From contig OY720632.1 in assembly GCA_963169105.1 (NCBI GenBank), positions 52,919,136-52,983,135 of the forward strand: 64,000 nucleotides of DNA. The letters run 5' to 3'. Below, in pieces: positions 34,123 to 45,739 of the stretch. Positions within the stretch are counted from its first letter, which is position 1; every line of letters begins with the position of its first letter. The position numbers and the translations under genes are program-made. The stretch comes from Ceriagrion tenellum. Its lineage: Eukaryota > Arthropoda > Insecta > Odonata > Coenagrionidae. The notes below the pieces were generated by a model. The model was given only the letters and a program-made list of their open reading frames with translations, ran no database searches and was not told the origin of the DNA.

Positions 34123-35438
34123 CGAGGTGTGTTCAAAAATTAAGGTGACTTTTCAAATTTCGCGGGCAACATACATTCAATTTTCGATTTTCTGTTGTGT
34201 TTGTACACATGCCACAAATATTTGTTTACAGTTTCAACAATATAGCATATTTAGTTTGTATATGACGGATACAAATATTAGACGTGTTTTGGTGTGCTCG
34301 GCGATTTTCTGCTATAAAAAGAAATGGATCAAAGAATTTGCATCAATTTTTGTGTAAAAAATGGAATTAAGTGCTCCAAAACACATGAAATGTTGACAGC
34401 GGCATACAGTGAGTCTGATCTGAGTAAAAAACAATGTTTATAAGTGGTGCAAGCTCTTCCAAGATGCCCGAGAAGATGCCAATGACGAACCTCGCTTTGG
34501 AGGCCCCAGCACGTCAACAACAGATGAAAACGTTGAAGCAGTGAAGAATTGTTTTGAAATATCGTCAAATCACTATTATAGAAGTTGCTGAGGATGTTGG
34601 CATATCGGTTGGCTTGTGCCATTCAATTTTTTTGGATGTTTTGGGCATGAGACGTGTGTCAACGAAGTCCGTTCCGAAACTGCTTAATTTTGACCAGAAG
34701 AACCGTCGCATGAGAATCGCTCAGGAGCTGTTGAATGACGTCAATGATGATCCTGATTTGCTCAAAAGGATCATAACTGGTGACGAATCATGAGCATATG
34801 GTTATGATATCGAAACCAAAGCCCAATCGTCCCAATGGAAGTACCCAGGAGAACCAAGATCGAAAAAAGCACGCCAAGTTCGATCAAATGTCAAGGTTTT
34901 GCTCACTGGTTTCTTCAATTACCGTGGCGTAGTGCATCAGAAGTTCTTACCACAAGGTCGCACGGTCAATAAGAAGTATTACCTTGAAGTTATGCGCCGT
35001 TCGCGAGAAGCAGTACGAAAAAAACGCCCGGAATTGTGGAAAAACAATTCATGGCTTTTGCATCACGATAATGCACCTGCTCACTCATCGTTGCTTGTGA
35101 GAGATTTTTTGGCCAAAAACAACACCACAATCATGCCTCAGCCACCATATTCACCGGATTTGCCCCCCTGCAACTTTTTCCTGTTCCTAAAACTGAAGAG
35201 ACCTATGAAAGGATGGAAATTTGCAACGATTGAGGAGATAAAGACTACATCTCTGGAAGAGCTCAAGGCTATACCAAAAAGTGATTATCAGAATTGCTTC
35301 GAGGATTGAAAAAAGTGTTGGCGCAAGTGTATTATATCTGAGGGGGATTACTTTGAAGGGGACAACTTGAATATTGAAGAATAAATAAATGTTTTTTCAT
35401 AAAAATATAAAGTCGCCTTACTTTTTTAACACACCTTG
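34123..35438 (+). mobile_element. Full-length, inactive mariner transposon
   Basis: The element is 1316 bp, the usual mariner size, and sits between TA dinucleotides (34121-34122 and 35439-35440), the mariner target site. Terminal inverted repeats are clear: left CGAGGTGTGTTCAAAAA, right (read inward) CAAGGTGTGTTAAAAAA, both followed by TAAGG-GACTTT. Both ends and the whole transposase region are present, so it inserted intact and decayed in place. Subfamily is left open. Confidence 0.95.
34324..35309 (+). pseudogene. Dead mariner transposase (DD34D family)
   Basis: Starts with the typical MDQRICINFCVKNG and runs through the DNA-binding half to the catalytic half. Breaks: a frameshift near 34435 leading to a stop at 34441, a second frameshift near 34545, and a stop (TGA, where the family has Trp) at 34791. 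The first catalytic Asp is in ITGDES (codon at 34782) and the second in HHDNAPAH (codon at 35067). The third position, 34 residues later, is Asn (PPCNFFLF, codon at 35172) instead of Asp. Even without the breaks the enzyme would be expected to be inactive. Confidence 0.93.
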
Positions 35439-35440
35439 TA

Positions 35441-36655
35441 TATTCAGTTTTGTGGCTCACGGAGCACTAACTGGTGGATTTGGGTGAAATTTGATCCAAT
35501 ATCTGGAAGAGGGTGTGAAAGGGCTCCCCAGGTGTGAGAATATCTTTGAGCAGCGGGATGTTGGAGTTTTTCCCGAAGTATTACACTCATAGTGGGTAAT
35601 TGAAAGTGTTACCACTAACCTCGCGATCCGAGGCAAAGGTCAGAATTGGAAAAATCGACCGTCGTGATGCCGTGTTATTACCGCGCATCTCAGACTTGGA
35701 AAATTGCGGGGGTGAGTAGTAAACTGCCCCAAAACACGAGATGAAAAAGCGATCCTCGGTGAGATGGAGTGCAATTACTGCCTTTCGTAAACTAAGTGTA
35801 ATGCCAGTTTGGTTAAAATAAAAAGATGCGAAAGAAAAGATTACTGCCCTGCAGCTGCCAACGACCTTCACCGGAATTTGACCCTTCCCAAAATTACATC
35901 TTTTCAACTTGAAAAGATTAGGGGGATAAAATGATAGCTGCATATTTTATCGAAACCATTGACAACGTAAATTCAATGGGGTTCCATTTTCTCCCTCTTC
36001 CTTTTCAATGTCCTAGTACAACATCACTATGCAGTAGTTCAATAATCTTTTAATCAATTACCTTTGTACACCGGCAGAATAAGGAGGCATTCCGCGTTTT
36101 CTTTTACGGTGTAATATTCTTTGAACTATAATAGCTCTTACTCAAGGCATTAACCCCCCAATTATTCTAGAGTATTTAACTTGATACCCATATTTATTGT
36201 AATCTAAGAAGTTATAACTTTTTCCTTAGTAGTAGATCTTGAAGTGTATTTAAACGTATGTGGTGTAAGAACAGATCAGCATGCCACGGCTAAGGTAAGT
36301 CGAGTTATCTTACTTTGGGCAAAATTGAGTCTATTGTCATAGCTTTCTATGAACAATTACAACGCAACTGTGATCATTTAACGTAAATATAGCATAACGT
36401 AGCCAAGCAATACAGAATATTTTAAAACTTTATTTGGAGAAAACAGAAATAATGGGATCCTACGGTCTCCATCACCAAAGGAACATAGACTAAATTAATT
36501 ATCAAATCACCAGTGTTATGAAAGGTGACATAAAACCATAAAATCAGAGTGAATTAAGGGCTGTCAACATATTATACGACATTTTTCGTTACTATGTACT
36601 GATTAGGTTATCATTTATCCAGTAAAAAATACAATAGATTTGTATATGATGCACG
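35441..36655. other. Intergenic tract
   Basis: Right flank of the mariner. The minus-strand frame at 35587-35943 (118 aa) is of mixed composition but has no motif I recognise. GCTAAGGTAAGTCGAG near 36290 resembles a donor site, without a convincing exon. Confidence 0.4.
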
Positions 36656-36659
36656 GCAA

Positions 36660-37140
36660 GAATGGCAAAGCAGGTGGAGGGAGGAAAAAGAGGGCGAAAG
36701 TGCGCCTATTGTGGGGGAACGGTGTGAGAGGTTATGTTAGTCAGGAGGGGGGGGATGAAGTGCGGGGGCGTTGAGGGTAGGAGGAAGGGGGCACCGCCCC
36801 GAAATCGTGCCGTTCACTTCCTCTCGCCGGAGAAACTCCTCTCCCTTGCGTCCATTAACACGGAGCATCATTAGGGGGAATCGTAATTGGTGAAAAGATG
36901 GTGCGGATAAGACCGCGAGACGAGTGCAAGGGAGCAGCGGCTACGAATGCTGCGGGTGCGTGTAGGCTGTCTTCCTGGGTGTGTCGCGGGCGTCCGGCCG
37001 GGTTGATGGGGATGGCATTTGGTGATGTGTGTGCGGAGAGTAAGGAGAAGGTAAAGGTTGTCTCCCACCTCCTTTCTTCTTCTTCTTACCAACGGGATGA
37101 GAAGACGGGAGGGATTAACGCGACCCAGGGATAGGATGAG
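36660..37140. other. Purine-rich island
   Basis: G/A-rich at 36670-36800 with runs of G near 36748. A short balanced segment near 36865-36890 has ATCATTAGGGGGAATCGTAATT, then weaker purine bias continues. Confidence 0.45.
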
Positions 37141-37439
37141 AGAGATGAGTGTTTTATGGTTGGGGGTCGTTACAAACCTAGCCGGTAACAATTACAGAAT
37201 CGTTTCGCCCCGTGAGAGTGCGAGAATACTTGCAGAAGCTCGGTAAGATGCGGTGCACTGTCGCCTTGGACGAACATTGTAAAAAGAGTTCTTGTGGAGT
37301 GGAGCTTAGGAAGCGGTAAAACGCATTTCATAAACTGTGAAGGAGATTCCTTATCGATCTGAGGCAACTTCATGGCCATTAAGCGCTGGTGCGTGGTTGT
37401 CTTGAAAACATTCCGCCGCTCTTGTTTCATGAGTGCAGT

Positions 37440-37750
37440 TTTTATTGCGGAAAGTAAGTTAAAAAGGGCGGTAAAATTGTTTTCGCTGTTATAATAATCA
37501 GCGAATTAAACGCGATACTTTGTGCGGTTGTAATCTAGTCCTCTGAGGAGCCATTAGGATGCTAATATGACGGTAATTCTCATCGGTAAATTATACGTAA
37601 TCGGCTGCCAACAACGAGCAAGAGACCCACGGTCGACAAAGGCGCATTACGAAAGCTAAGGGTCGAAAAAAATTCGAACGTTAAGCAATAAAAATAGGCG
37701 CATGCGCCTTATGCTTTTAGCTTGAGAATGTTAGGCCATTTATATTAAAG
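37440..37750. promoter_or_regulatory. Candidate cis-regulatory block with NRF1-type palindrome
   Basis: Balanced, CpG-containing DNA. TTTATTGC (near 37440) fits a posterior-Hox word, TGTGCGGTTG (near 37521) a Runx-type site, and the perfect 14-bp palindrome AGGCGCATGCGCCT (37696-37709) contains the NRF1/Ewg core GCGCATGCGC. Several TAAT words lie between. The function is inferred from motifs only. Confidence 0.3.
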
Positions 37751-38585
37751 AATTTTAACCGGAGCCAACCTAATAACACACAGCGACCATTAGTTGAAAG
37801 AAATTGCACACTATTTATAAGTAAATCTAAGATTATATTTAAAGCTTTTCCTTTCTTCCATTAGTCATATCTAAAATAAATGATTCTATCAAAGAAAGCT
37901 TTTAAGACCTGTTCCGTGGGTAAACAATGACTTAAAATCATATCATTTTTCCCCTTCATATGTTTATCAAATAAAATATGGCCAAGAATGCCTCAGATAA
38001 CTAAGGAAAATACGAAATATAATTTCCTATGGAGAAAAATATCATACAAGTGTAGAGTGATATCGCCATAAAGGAGCGAAGGACTGATTAGGGAATTCTT
38101 TGCGTGCTGAATCCAATTTCTTAGAGTAAATATATTTTGTGCAAAACATTCACCTTCCGTATTGCTAAAGTTTTTCTCTCACACAGAAGACAAAAGCAGT
38201 AATGACAATTTTTTGAGGCTGTTCATTGGATGATGCAAGTCAGCTATTCACCGACCAAGCGTCAATGTGAGAATCTATGACAGATGGAAAATAGTTATTA
38301 TAAACCGATTGAGAAAGTCTTTTCGCACACTGAATTACGTAATGGCTTCCGGATTTAAACGCCCGCAAAAAGCAAATAATTTTTTCTTTACCGTAACATA
38401 AGCACTGCTAGGTTTAAACATGGAGCAGAATATACACTTGATCCTTTCAACACAAGTCCATGAAACAGTACCGGAAGATTGACGCACAGACGAATGATTC
38501 CGCACTTTGGGGAGACCCGGTTCTCTGATAACTTACTTTAGCAGTCCCAGTGGTGACGATAACAAAAGGAAAGCACTATTTATCT
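37751..38585. other. AT-rich intergenic tract
   Basis: No feature supported. Confidence 0.45.
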
Positions 38586-38589
38586 TGGC

Positions 38590-39300
38590 GAGAAAAATAA
38601 ACCAAATTTCCCCGAGCCAATCTCACCACCTCCCACTCCACTCACGGCCTGTCTTCAGTGAATTCGCGCCCCTCATCCCTCCACACCCTTTCTCTGACTC
38701 CCCTACCATCGAGCCTCCACCGCGAACGCCCACTCAAATGCATGAGCCCAGACTTCCAAAGCCCGAAATATATTATCCTCGGCAGACGCCGATAGTTCGT
38801 CCTCCTCGCAGACCGACCGACGTCCTCCCAAAAACCGATGCCCTGGCTGCAGCGCGAGCGAAACTCGCCGACCGCGATGTTGTCGTCTTCCACGGGAATG
38901 AGCGTCGGTGGGGGAGGGAGATGGAGAGGGGGAGGCTTGGGAAGGGGGGTCGAGGAAATGGAAGGGGGGTCGAGGAAATGGATGGGTGGGCGAGGAGTCC
39001 GATGGCCGTGGGCATTGAGGAAGAACAGGAGGTTCCGGAGCCGGGAACGGATTTTTCGTGGTTGGCTCGACGGAGGGAGAGGAAAAATTGAGGCGACCGC
39101 AGAGGAGGCGGCGGCGAGGCAAGGGAGGAGGGCTGAGGGAAGGGGAGGCAGGAAAGAGAATTGATTCCAGGAGATGCCCAAGTCTAGGAAGGAGAAAGCA
39201 TACGAGGCGGTACATTTAAGTGAATCTCTCAGTCGATATGGAGGGAGAATGAAGGAACTGAAGAAGGGAAAGGAAGAAAATTTAAGTCCTGAAGAATGTT
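38590..39300. other. Strand-asymmetric island, pyrimidine to purine
   Basis: Pyrimidine-rich at 38600-38830, CpG-rich core at 38815-38890, purine-rich at 38900-39300. G runs at 38905-38975 could form quadruplexes. Four overlapping frames in both directions (up to 194 aa) show that the open frames come from composition and lack of TA, not coding. Confidence 0.55.
38941..38980 (+). repeat. Perfect 20-bp tandem duplication
   Basis: GAAGGGGGGTCGAGGAAATG occurs twice head to tail (38941-38960 and 38961-38980) inside the purine-rich half of the island. Confidence 0.95.
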
Positions 39301-40545
39301 GACTCCGCCGACGAATATTATATTATGAACACTGTTGTTTATACGAAATTGATGCACAAAAAAGGTTTGCAGAAGCTTACCATTAAAATAATCAGGGAAA
39401 AGAACACAGGTATATCAGAGATTGAAGGCCTTTGAACAGATGAAAATAGCAATTCCTCACTAATAGATGATGTACTACAAAACAAATAGTTCTAATGACA
39501 TCACTTCTCCTCCAGTGATTTGACAAAGACACAAATAGGCAGAAAACATTTTTAAGGTTTGTAACTATTAATGATGCGACTCGATAAATTATTCATTGAT
39601 AAAATCAAAAGTATTTTTAATTTTCTTTTAATGATTAATACTACTCGAATAAAAACAGCACACTAAAGATAACAGTATATTAAAGAAACAGCAATCCTGC
39701 AATACCATATATTAGTCAAAGGTACTTTTAAGGTGCAAATGGGATCAGGAAAATTCTCGAAAAATTGTCTAAAAACAGACGAAAATCGACTTAAAATTCA
39801 TAAAATCACTTAATCATTTACTATAAATTTCAGTACGACCGTCAGAAAGTTAAATTTACTGAAACTAATATTAAGTTATTACTTACACATTCCAAACCAA
39901 TTCCAGCATAAAAGATTATGTACTTTATTTTAGAGAGAATTTTAACGAAACAATATCTACATCAGGTCATCGTTAGAGTCATATATTTTCGATTACCATT
40001 ATTCTCTAACGGTTAAATGGAAAAATGTTTTGAAAATCGAATGAAAAAGTGTTATTCTGTAAAGCATTCCAAGTTTGATGGCTCATTAAGATACCTTCAG
40101 TTTATAATCGTTTAAAAAAATTCGTTGACATGCACCCTTTCGATCGATCATCGAAAACTGCCCTTAAATCCTCTTTTAAAACTAGCAATCAGTGTAAATC
40201 CGTTGCAACAGCCGATATTTTTCACTTCAGCAGTTGTTTAATTCGAAATTCGCAAAACGATTTCCACCTCCCCGTCAAAACCTCTTTTTTTTGTTTTGAT
40301 TTAAGACGACCCCACCTCATAGCAGCCCCCCTCCGACTCCCATAGCCTCTGATTTTTTTTCCGCAAAACCTATTCGGAGCGAGGAAAAAATAAATAAAGC
40401 AAAGTATAAAAAAAAGAAAACAAGAGAGCGGGAGGACGACACACACTATTTACGATGATTGACGACAACGCGGTATTATATGGGATATTTCGGAGCTCGA
40501 GTGGAATTTTTCGGCGCTCGACCGTCTCTTCCGAGGCGACCAATC
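39301..40545. other. AT-rich intergenic tract
   Basis: No supported gene. The right end (40.3-40.5 kb) becomes GC-moderate before the large island. Confidence 0.45.
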
Positions 40546-40549
40546 ACGC

Positions 40550-41710
40550 CGGATCTGATTGGGAGGAGTGGAAGCGGGGGGAGGAGGCGACATCAAACCA
40601 GAGGCAGCCCTCCAACAGAGCCACCCTCTAACACACACCACCCCCCAAGCCAGCCAGGAAAAAAATAAAACGACACCTACAACACCGGAGAAAAAAAAAT
40701 TACCACCCCCGAAAAAGAGTCACCGCGCCTAAAACCCCCGTCCACCCCCCGAGGCTAAAGCCGGGTGCCCCCACCACGCCCATCCCACCGCATACCCGCA
40801 ACAAACCCGCCCACATATTCCAGGCGACGAGTGATGGCACCAAAGCGTCGGGCTCGGAGGGGTGTCAAGGGTGCAAAGCGGGTGCTCACGTCCTCACGAA
40901 AGGGCGAGAAGAGGACACGTTTCGGTGGGCGGTGGTGGGAGGAAGGGAGGTAGACGAGAGGACGCGTACGGCCACCACCACCACACGGGGGTGTATGTGT
41001 TAGCGGAGGGGGCTGGAAGGTTCATGTGCGCGGGTGTAGAGGATGAGGGTAGGACCGAATTAGAGCGGGGGAGGGTGGGGGGTGGCGGGGAGCGTGCGGT
41101 ATCTTCCGAGTCGCGTTATTTTTTATTTTCTTCCCGTTTAACTTTTTTGTGTTTAGGCTCAGAGAGACACGGAGAGAGTGTATGGTTCGTGTGTGAGAGA
41201 GGAGTCTGGTGTAGTGAGGTAGGCAACAACACACGGCGATACCACGGGCGGGAATGTGGAAACGGGGGCAAGGGTGGGAAGTGGGGACGCGGTGGGGTAT
41301 GGGCACGGCAGAGAATGAGAAGGGGGTTGTTCACTCCGCGAGTACATCGGAACGGGAGTGAGGGACACTGGGAGAGAGAGACGGGAGGAGGAGAAAGTGA
41401 GCGAGCGAGAGAGAAAACGAAAGGGTGTCGGAATAAAAAATAGAGAAGCAGGTGGAGTGCGTCATTGACGAGCCGTGCGGAGGCGTTGCGGGGGGTAGGA
41501 ATAGAGTGGCGGGAGAGAAGTATGGTGGAGAGGAGGAATGGAGTGGAAACGGTTCGGGAGAGTGAGCTGGTGGAGCGGAGGACGGTAGGGAGTGTTCTCC
41601 TTCGTTGTGGGTGTTTTTGTGTGTCGTTCCGTTTGGTGCGGGAGGGAAATGGAGACTACAGAACGAAAGAGAGAGACAAAAGGGAAGGGAGGGAAATGAG
41701 GAGCGATCGT
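40550..41710. other. Largest skewed island, C/A-rich then G-rich
   Basis: A C- and A-rich segment (about 40600-40810) gives way to over 800 bases of purine-rich, CpG-containing DNA. GGGGGAGGGTGGGGGG with a further GGGG at 41067-41090 is a strong quadruplex pattern. Many frames are open on both strands (up to 193 aa) and all are low-complexity. Size and CpG content make this a possible CpG-island promoter, but no exon is identifiable. Confidence 0.5.
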
Positions 41711-41769
41711 TACGGGCGCCGCGTCGAAAACAAAACAATGCTCCGGGCGATGGGGCAAAATACGGCCCG

Positions 41770-42480
41770 TGGCATTCCCGAATGAAAATTTTGTCCAAAG
41801 ATGTTCTGGAAAAGAAATATACGAATTTTTTTCACCCCACCCGGTCCTTCATTTTTTAAATTGGTTATGTCCAGGAAATTCAACACGAAAAAGATTCCAG
41901 GGAAATTCGTCAAAACTGACAAATGTCAACCGACCATCCACCACTGCCGTGGTACAATATTTCTTCCCCTAACGACAATCTCGTACCCGAAACTAAGTCC
42001 ATGATTTTAGCACCCTAATGAGAAATATATGGGACACATTTTTCATCGTAGGCCTGGCAAAGCACCGCTGATATTTCTTTATTAATGCCGATTTCAAAAG
42101 ATAATGATGAATTGTTTCACTCACCAAGTCTGGAACTTATTACATAGAAATTTAAAAGACAAAATAAGAGTTCTGCATCCATGTTGCCGATGTAATTCTT
42201 CCCCTTACAAAAAGTATTAACATCCCTGAAAAAGCATTCAATTGGCATAACTCTACTCCAACACCACACGATGGCTTAGCCACACATTATTCCCCAACCG
42301 AGTTACTTGCCTCTCAAGAGACTGGCCTATGGAATATTTATTTAACTTCTTCGACAAGAAAAATTGGCTGCCTTGCGCTATATCATTCAAACCAATTCAA
42401 TCAAGTGACCGCATTTCACCTTCCCTCCGAATAAAGCAAGACGTATATGGGTAATTCTTTCCCGGACACAACGTTAAGGG
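41770..42480. other. Intergenic tract
   Basis: No feature supported. Short frames at 41710-42004 are unrecognised. Confidence 0.4.
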
Positions 42481-42489
42481 ACATCAAAG

Positions 42490-43465
42490 GCAGTCCGAGA
42501 GAGCGTAAAATGGAAACTTCGTCGCAAAGAGGAGAAAAGAAATGAAGACAGAAGGAGGGACGTTCAGGGTGTTAGGGAGCTTCCTCGTTTCCATCTCTTT
42601 TTCTCTCTTGCCATTCGATCAAGCGAAAGGGATAAGATTGGTGGCGATCAGTTTGGGCAATGGAACAAGGGGGGTAGGTCGGGGGGCAGTGGGTTTTCCC
42701 GAAGTGTGGGGGTGGCTCCTCTGAAGGAAGGGGTCCAACGGAAAGGGGTGGAATAGGCGCCGGTCGAGATTGATAGAGCTGCGTTAAAGAGCGAAGGAGG
42801 CGGAATAAAGGAAGAATGGCGTAGGGAAACATGCGCCGCGGGTCTTAAAGGCCCATATATTCCACACCGGAAAGGGGTTTTAACATTCCAAATCAAGGCG
42901 AGAGCGGAACAGTGTGCTAAGGAAGGTAGGGTTCGAGGGAGGCGTGGAAAAAAATCTTGTCGGGAAGAAGGGTTGAGAGAAACGGATGGAGAAGCATCGC
43001 CCACCTACTCTTTACCGAGGTAAGGAAGTTAGGGAGGCGGGAGGGGGGGGACAGAGGAGGGAGGCGGGAGAGCGAGTGATGCCGAGGTAAGGAAATATGG
43101 CGTCGGGGCGCAACGGAGATTCGGGCCCGGAGTGGGGTGATTTGGGTGGCTTAAATTTCACCACACAACCTGGATTTAAGGCGACCATTCCTCGTTTTCC
43201 GTTCGACAGCATAACACAAGCAACGACCCGGCCGTGCCTTCTGTTCCTCCTCTATCTCTCCCTCTTTGTGCGTGTCGCTTCTTCCCTTTTTTTCCTATTC
43301 ACCTCCTTTAATTCCCCATCACATCTCACTCCCCCGGTCATCACTCAGGGGACTCCATCATTCCCGCCTTTAGTTAAACACGCAACCAATTCCCTCGGCT
43401 TTTTTCAGCGGAGCCAGCGTTCTCCGTTTCTTTTTTTTCCGTTGCACTGCCCACGCCGAGGGAGC
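42490..43465. other. Strand-asymmetric island, purine to pyrimidine
   Basis: Purine-rich from about 42660 to 43080, pyrimidine-rich from about 43220 to 43460. At the junction, CCGAGGTAAGGAA occurs twice (43015-43027 and 43082-43094), and the second copy runs into AATATGGCGTCGG (43094-43106), the same 13-mer as in the 10.3-kb promoter candidate. A plus-strand frame opens at that ATG (43097-43483) but becomes Phe/Leu/Ser-rich in the pyrimidine block. I suspect a promoter rather than an exon. Confidence 0.45.
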
Positions 43466-43489
43466 ATTTTCCGGCCAAAATAGCATCGG

Positions 43490-43720
43490 GTGCTCCCAGG
43501 CTACGTTATTCTTCACCGTGGGCAGTTGTGCTGTCACGAGGGCACACGCAAATACAGCCTTGTCTGCGTCTGGTTATAGCCCCGCGGTAGCAGCGGCCGA
43601 ACGCTGCTTCGGGAGTAGTACCCGTATTTAAGACACTCATTTTATGCCGAGAGCTCGTTACGTGGCGTAAATCGACATCTCCTTCTCAAATTGCGACATT
43701 CTTCCCGCAGGGTAAGGGTG
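43490..43720. promoter_or_regulatory. Candidate conserved non-coding block
   Basis: Balanced GC-moderate DNA with CCGCGG, GCAGCGGCCGAACGCTGC (imperfect palindrome near 43588), TTTATG near 43640 and a TTACGTGGCG word near 43657. It has no frame to speak of and no repeat signature. Regulatory function is inferred. Confidence 0.25.
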
Positions 43721-45290
43721 GATGGAAAAGTGTCGGCAGAGAATAATTAAGCTTTTGGATCACTAAGTGGCCGATTAAACTGAGGGAGGCCACATAAAAT
43801 AATTCAGCATATTCTCTTTGTTTGGCAGAGCCCCATCGTTTTTACAGCAGAGAGTAAAACTGCCCCGCCAACCACATGGACGAGAGACAACCTGCCGGTC
43901 TACTGTTTTTCAGGTCTCATCATCAAATAAGTACTAATGGATATAGTAGACTTGCACTGAAATCACCAAGCAACTCTGAATTTGTCCCTTTAATCAAATT
44001 TGAATGATAGCGCCAGTTAATATTCGATAAACTCCAGCTATAATATTTCCGAGGCAGAAGGAATTTCTGGGAAGCCACCATCATCAACGTAAAAATTATA
44101 GGCCTGAGAGCAGAGAAGATATCACGTGAGATTTTTCTCTTAATAATAGAACCGACCATTGGGTCACTGACTGAAACGGTAATCTGTTCTCTAGCTAGCC
44201 ATCAAGGTCGATGACCTTCTCTCGGAAAAATTCGTCCATAAAATAGCTCCAAATACAAAAAAAGGATATGAGTACTTTCAATCAATAGCGCATTGAAGGA
44301 GTTGCGAATTAAAATTAAATCAACTACGGATTTGGCCAGTAAAACTGACTGGATAGGATGAGATAATAAAGACCCTTTCAGAGAAAAAGGAAGGGAAAAG
44401 TAATGATTGTGCTAGAGCGAAGGTGATTTTTCCGCATTTTCTGTAGCGTTGAAGTTGAAAAGTTAGTACCATGAAAACAGGTAAACTTTAGTTCTCACAT
44501 AAAGTCATGGCATTCGCTAAAATTTCATTTCATGCCACAAATATTGTGATATCTAGACGATCTCAGTATCACAACTCTCTTTCATATCAGAGTATCTCAG
44601 TAACTCACTGAACTGCCGCCAAGAGCTTTAGTTATTCTCAACCATCAGTGATTTCATAGCAATAATTTCCCGTTAACCATCAACAGAGTAATGCTAGAGC
44701 ATTAAAAATCATCAGAGATGAACAATTAGTCACTTTTAGCTGTCAAGGAAACAACTGCCATCAGGGAATTTTGACAAGATAAAACTCAAGTCATTTAAAC
44801 AGAGCCTAGGGTTAGATAGAGACACGCTGAATGGTAAAGATGACATTTTATGATAGGTTGATTAGAATTCCTTCATTCATTGGACAAGTTAAAAATATTA
44901 AACAATACATGCCATTTCAATGGCAGATCAACTCTGTAATATCAGACCGTTTTCTACGAGAAAAGCAATTGCAATACGAAATAGTGTGTGTTATCTTCAT
45001 GACAACCGGAGCATAATATTGTTATTTTGGAAAAAAAAACACGACAGAAGTGTATTTGAATGCTCCAATTTCAATGGATTCGACGATAGGGATAATTTTT
45101 ATGCATTTCCTTTTTTTATGAAAAAAATATGCAACGATGTTAGGCGCAGGTAGATAGAAAACAAACCGCCATAGGCAAAGGTATTTCAATTTCGAATCAC
45201 AAGAGCATTGAAATGGATTGCTTCGGTAATACGATAAATTTCGTGCATAAGAACGGCTGAAGATTCAATTCCATTGCGACGCTATCACCA
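43721..45290. other. AT-rich intergenic tract
   Basis: Frames at 43923-44159, 44831-45016 and 44920-45153 were inspected and have no recognised content. Confidence 0.45.
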
Positions 45291-45294
45291 CTCA

Positions 45295-45735
45295 GTGCAC
45301 GCATTCCACCCAGGCGTTACTTTATGTCTTATGACGAATGCCTGTGTTTTAGGGGACAGTCCCGCGTCCAATTACTTTTTCTCTCCTTTTGACACATCGT
45401 TGAGACACGCGTGAACACCCCTAACCTCCCGGGCGCACTGGTGCCCGTGTCGGCGTGTGTTGTAAATCTCCGAAACGGGACCGCGAACGATCGCACTATT
45501 TTTCTTCGACGACTGTCGGAGTGAGGAAGAAGGACCCGGCGGCGGCCGCCATTGCGAACGCCGAGAGCACCTCGCTTCCACCCGGCCGCGCATGGCGGGA
45601 ACGGCGGCCAGCTTCCGGGCGGACGGCGGCAGCACAGTGCCGGGGAACGGGCCGACTCTTTCCGGCACTCGGGGAGCACCGACGTCGGAATGATTCCGTC
45701 TCGCTCTGGGTGTCATTAATTCGCACAATTTTGCG
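45295..45735. promoter_or_regulatory. Strand-balanced CpG island, possible promoter
   Basis: Unlike the skewed islands this block is CpG-dense with both strands balanced. It contains GCGGCGGCCGCCATTGCG (a YY1-type ATGGCGGC on the minus strand, near 45540), CGCATGGCGGGAACGGCGGCC on the plus side near 45590, and an ACGTCGG word near 45680. Frames are open in several directions because stop codons are rare in such DNA. YY1-like words in both orientations hint at a divergent promoter. No splice donor was found that I trust. Confidence 0.35.
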
Positions 45736-45739
45736 AACC

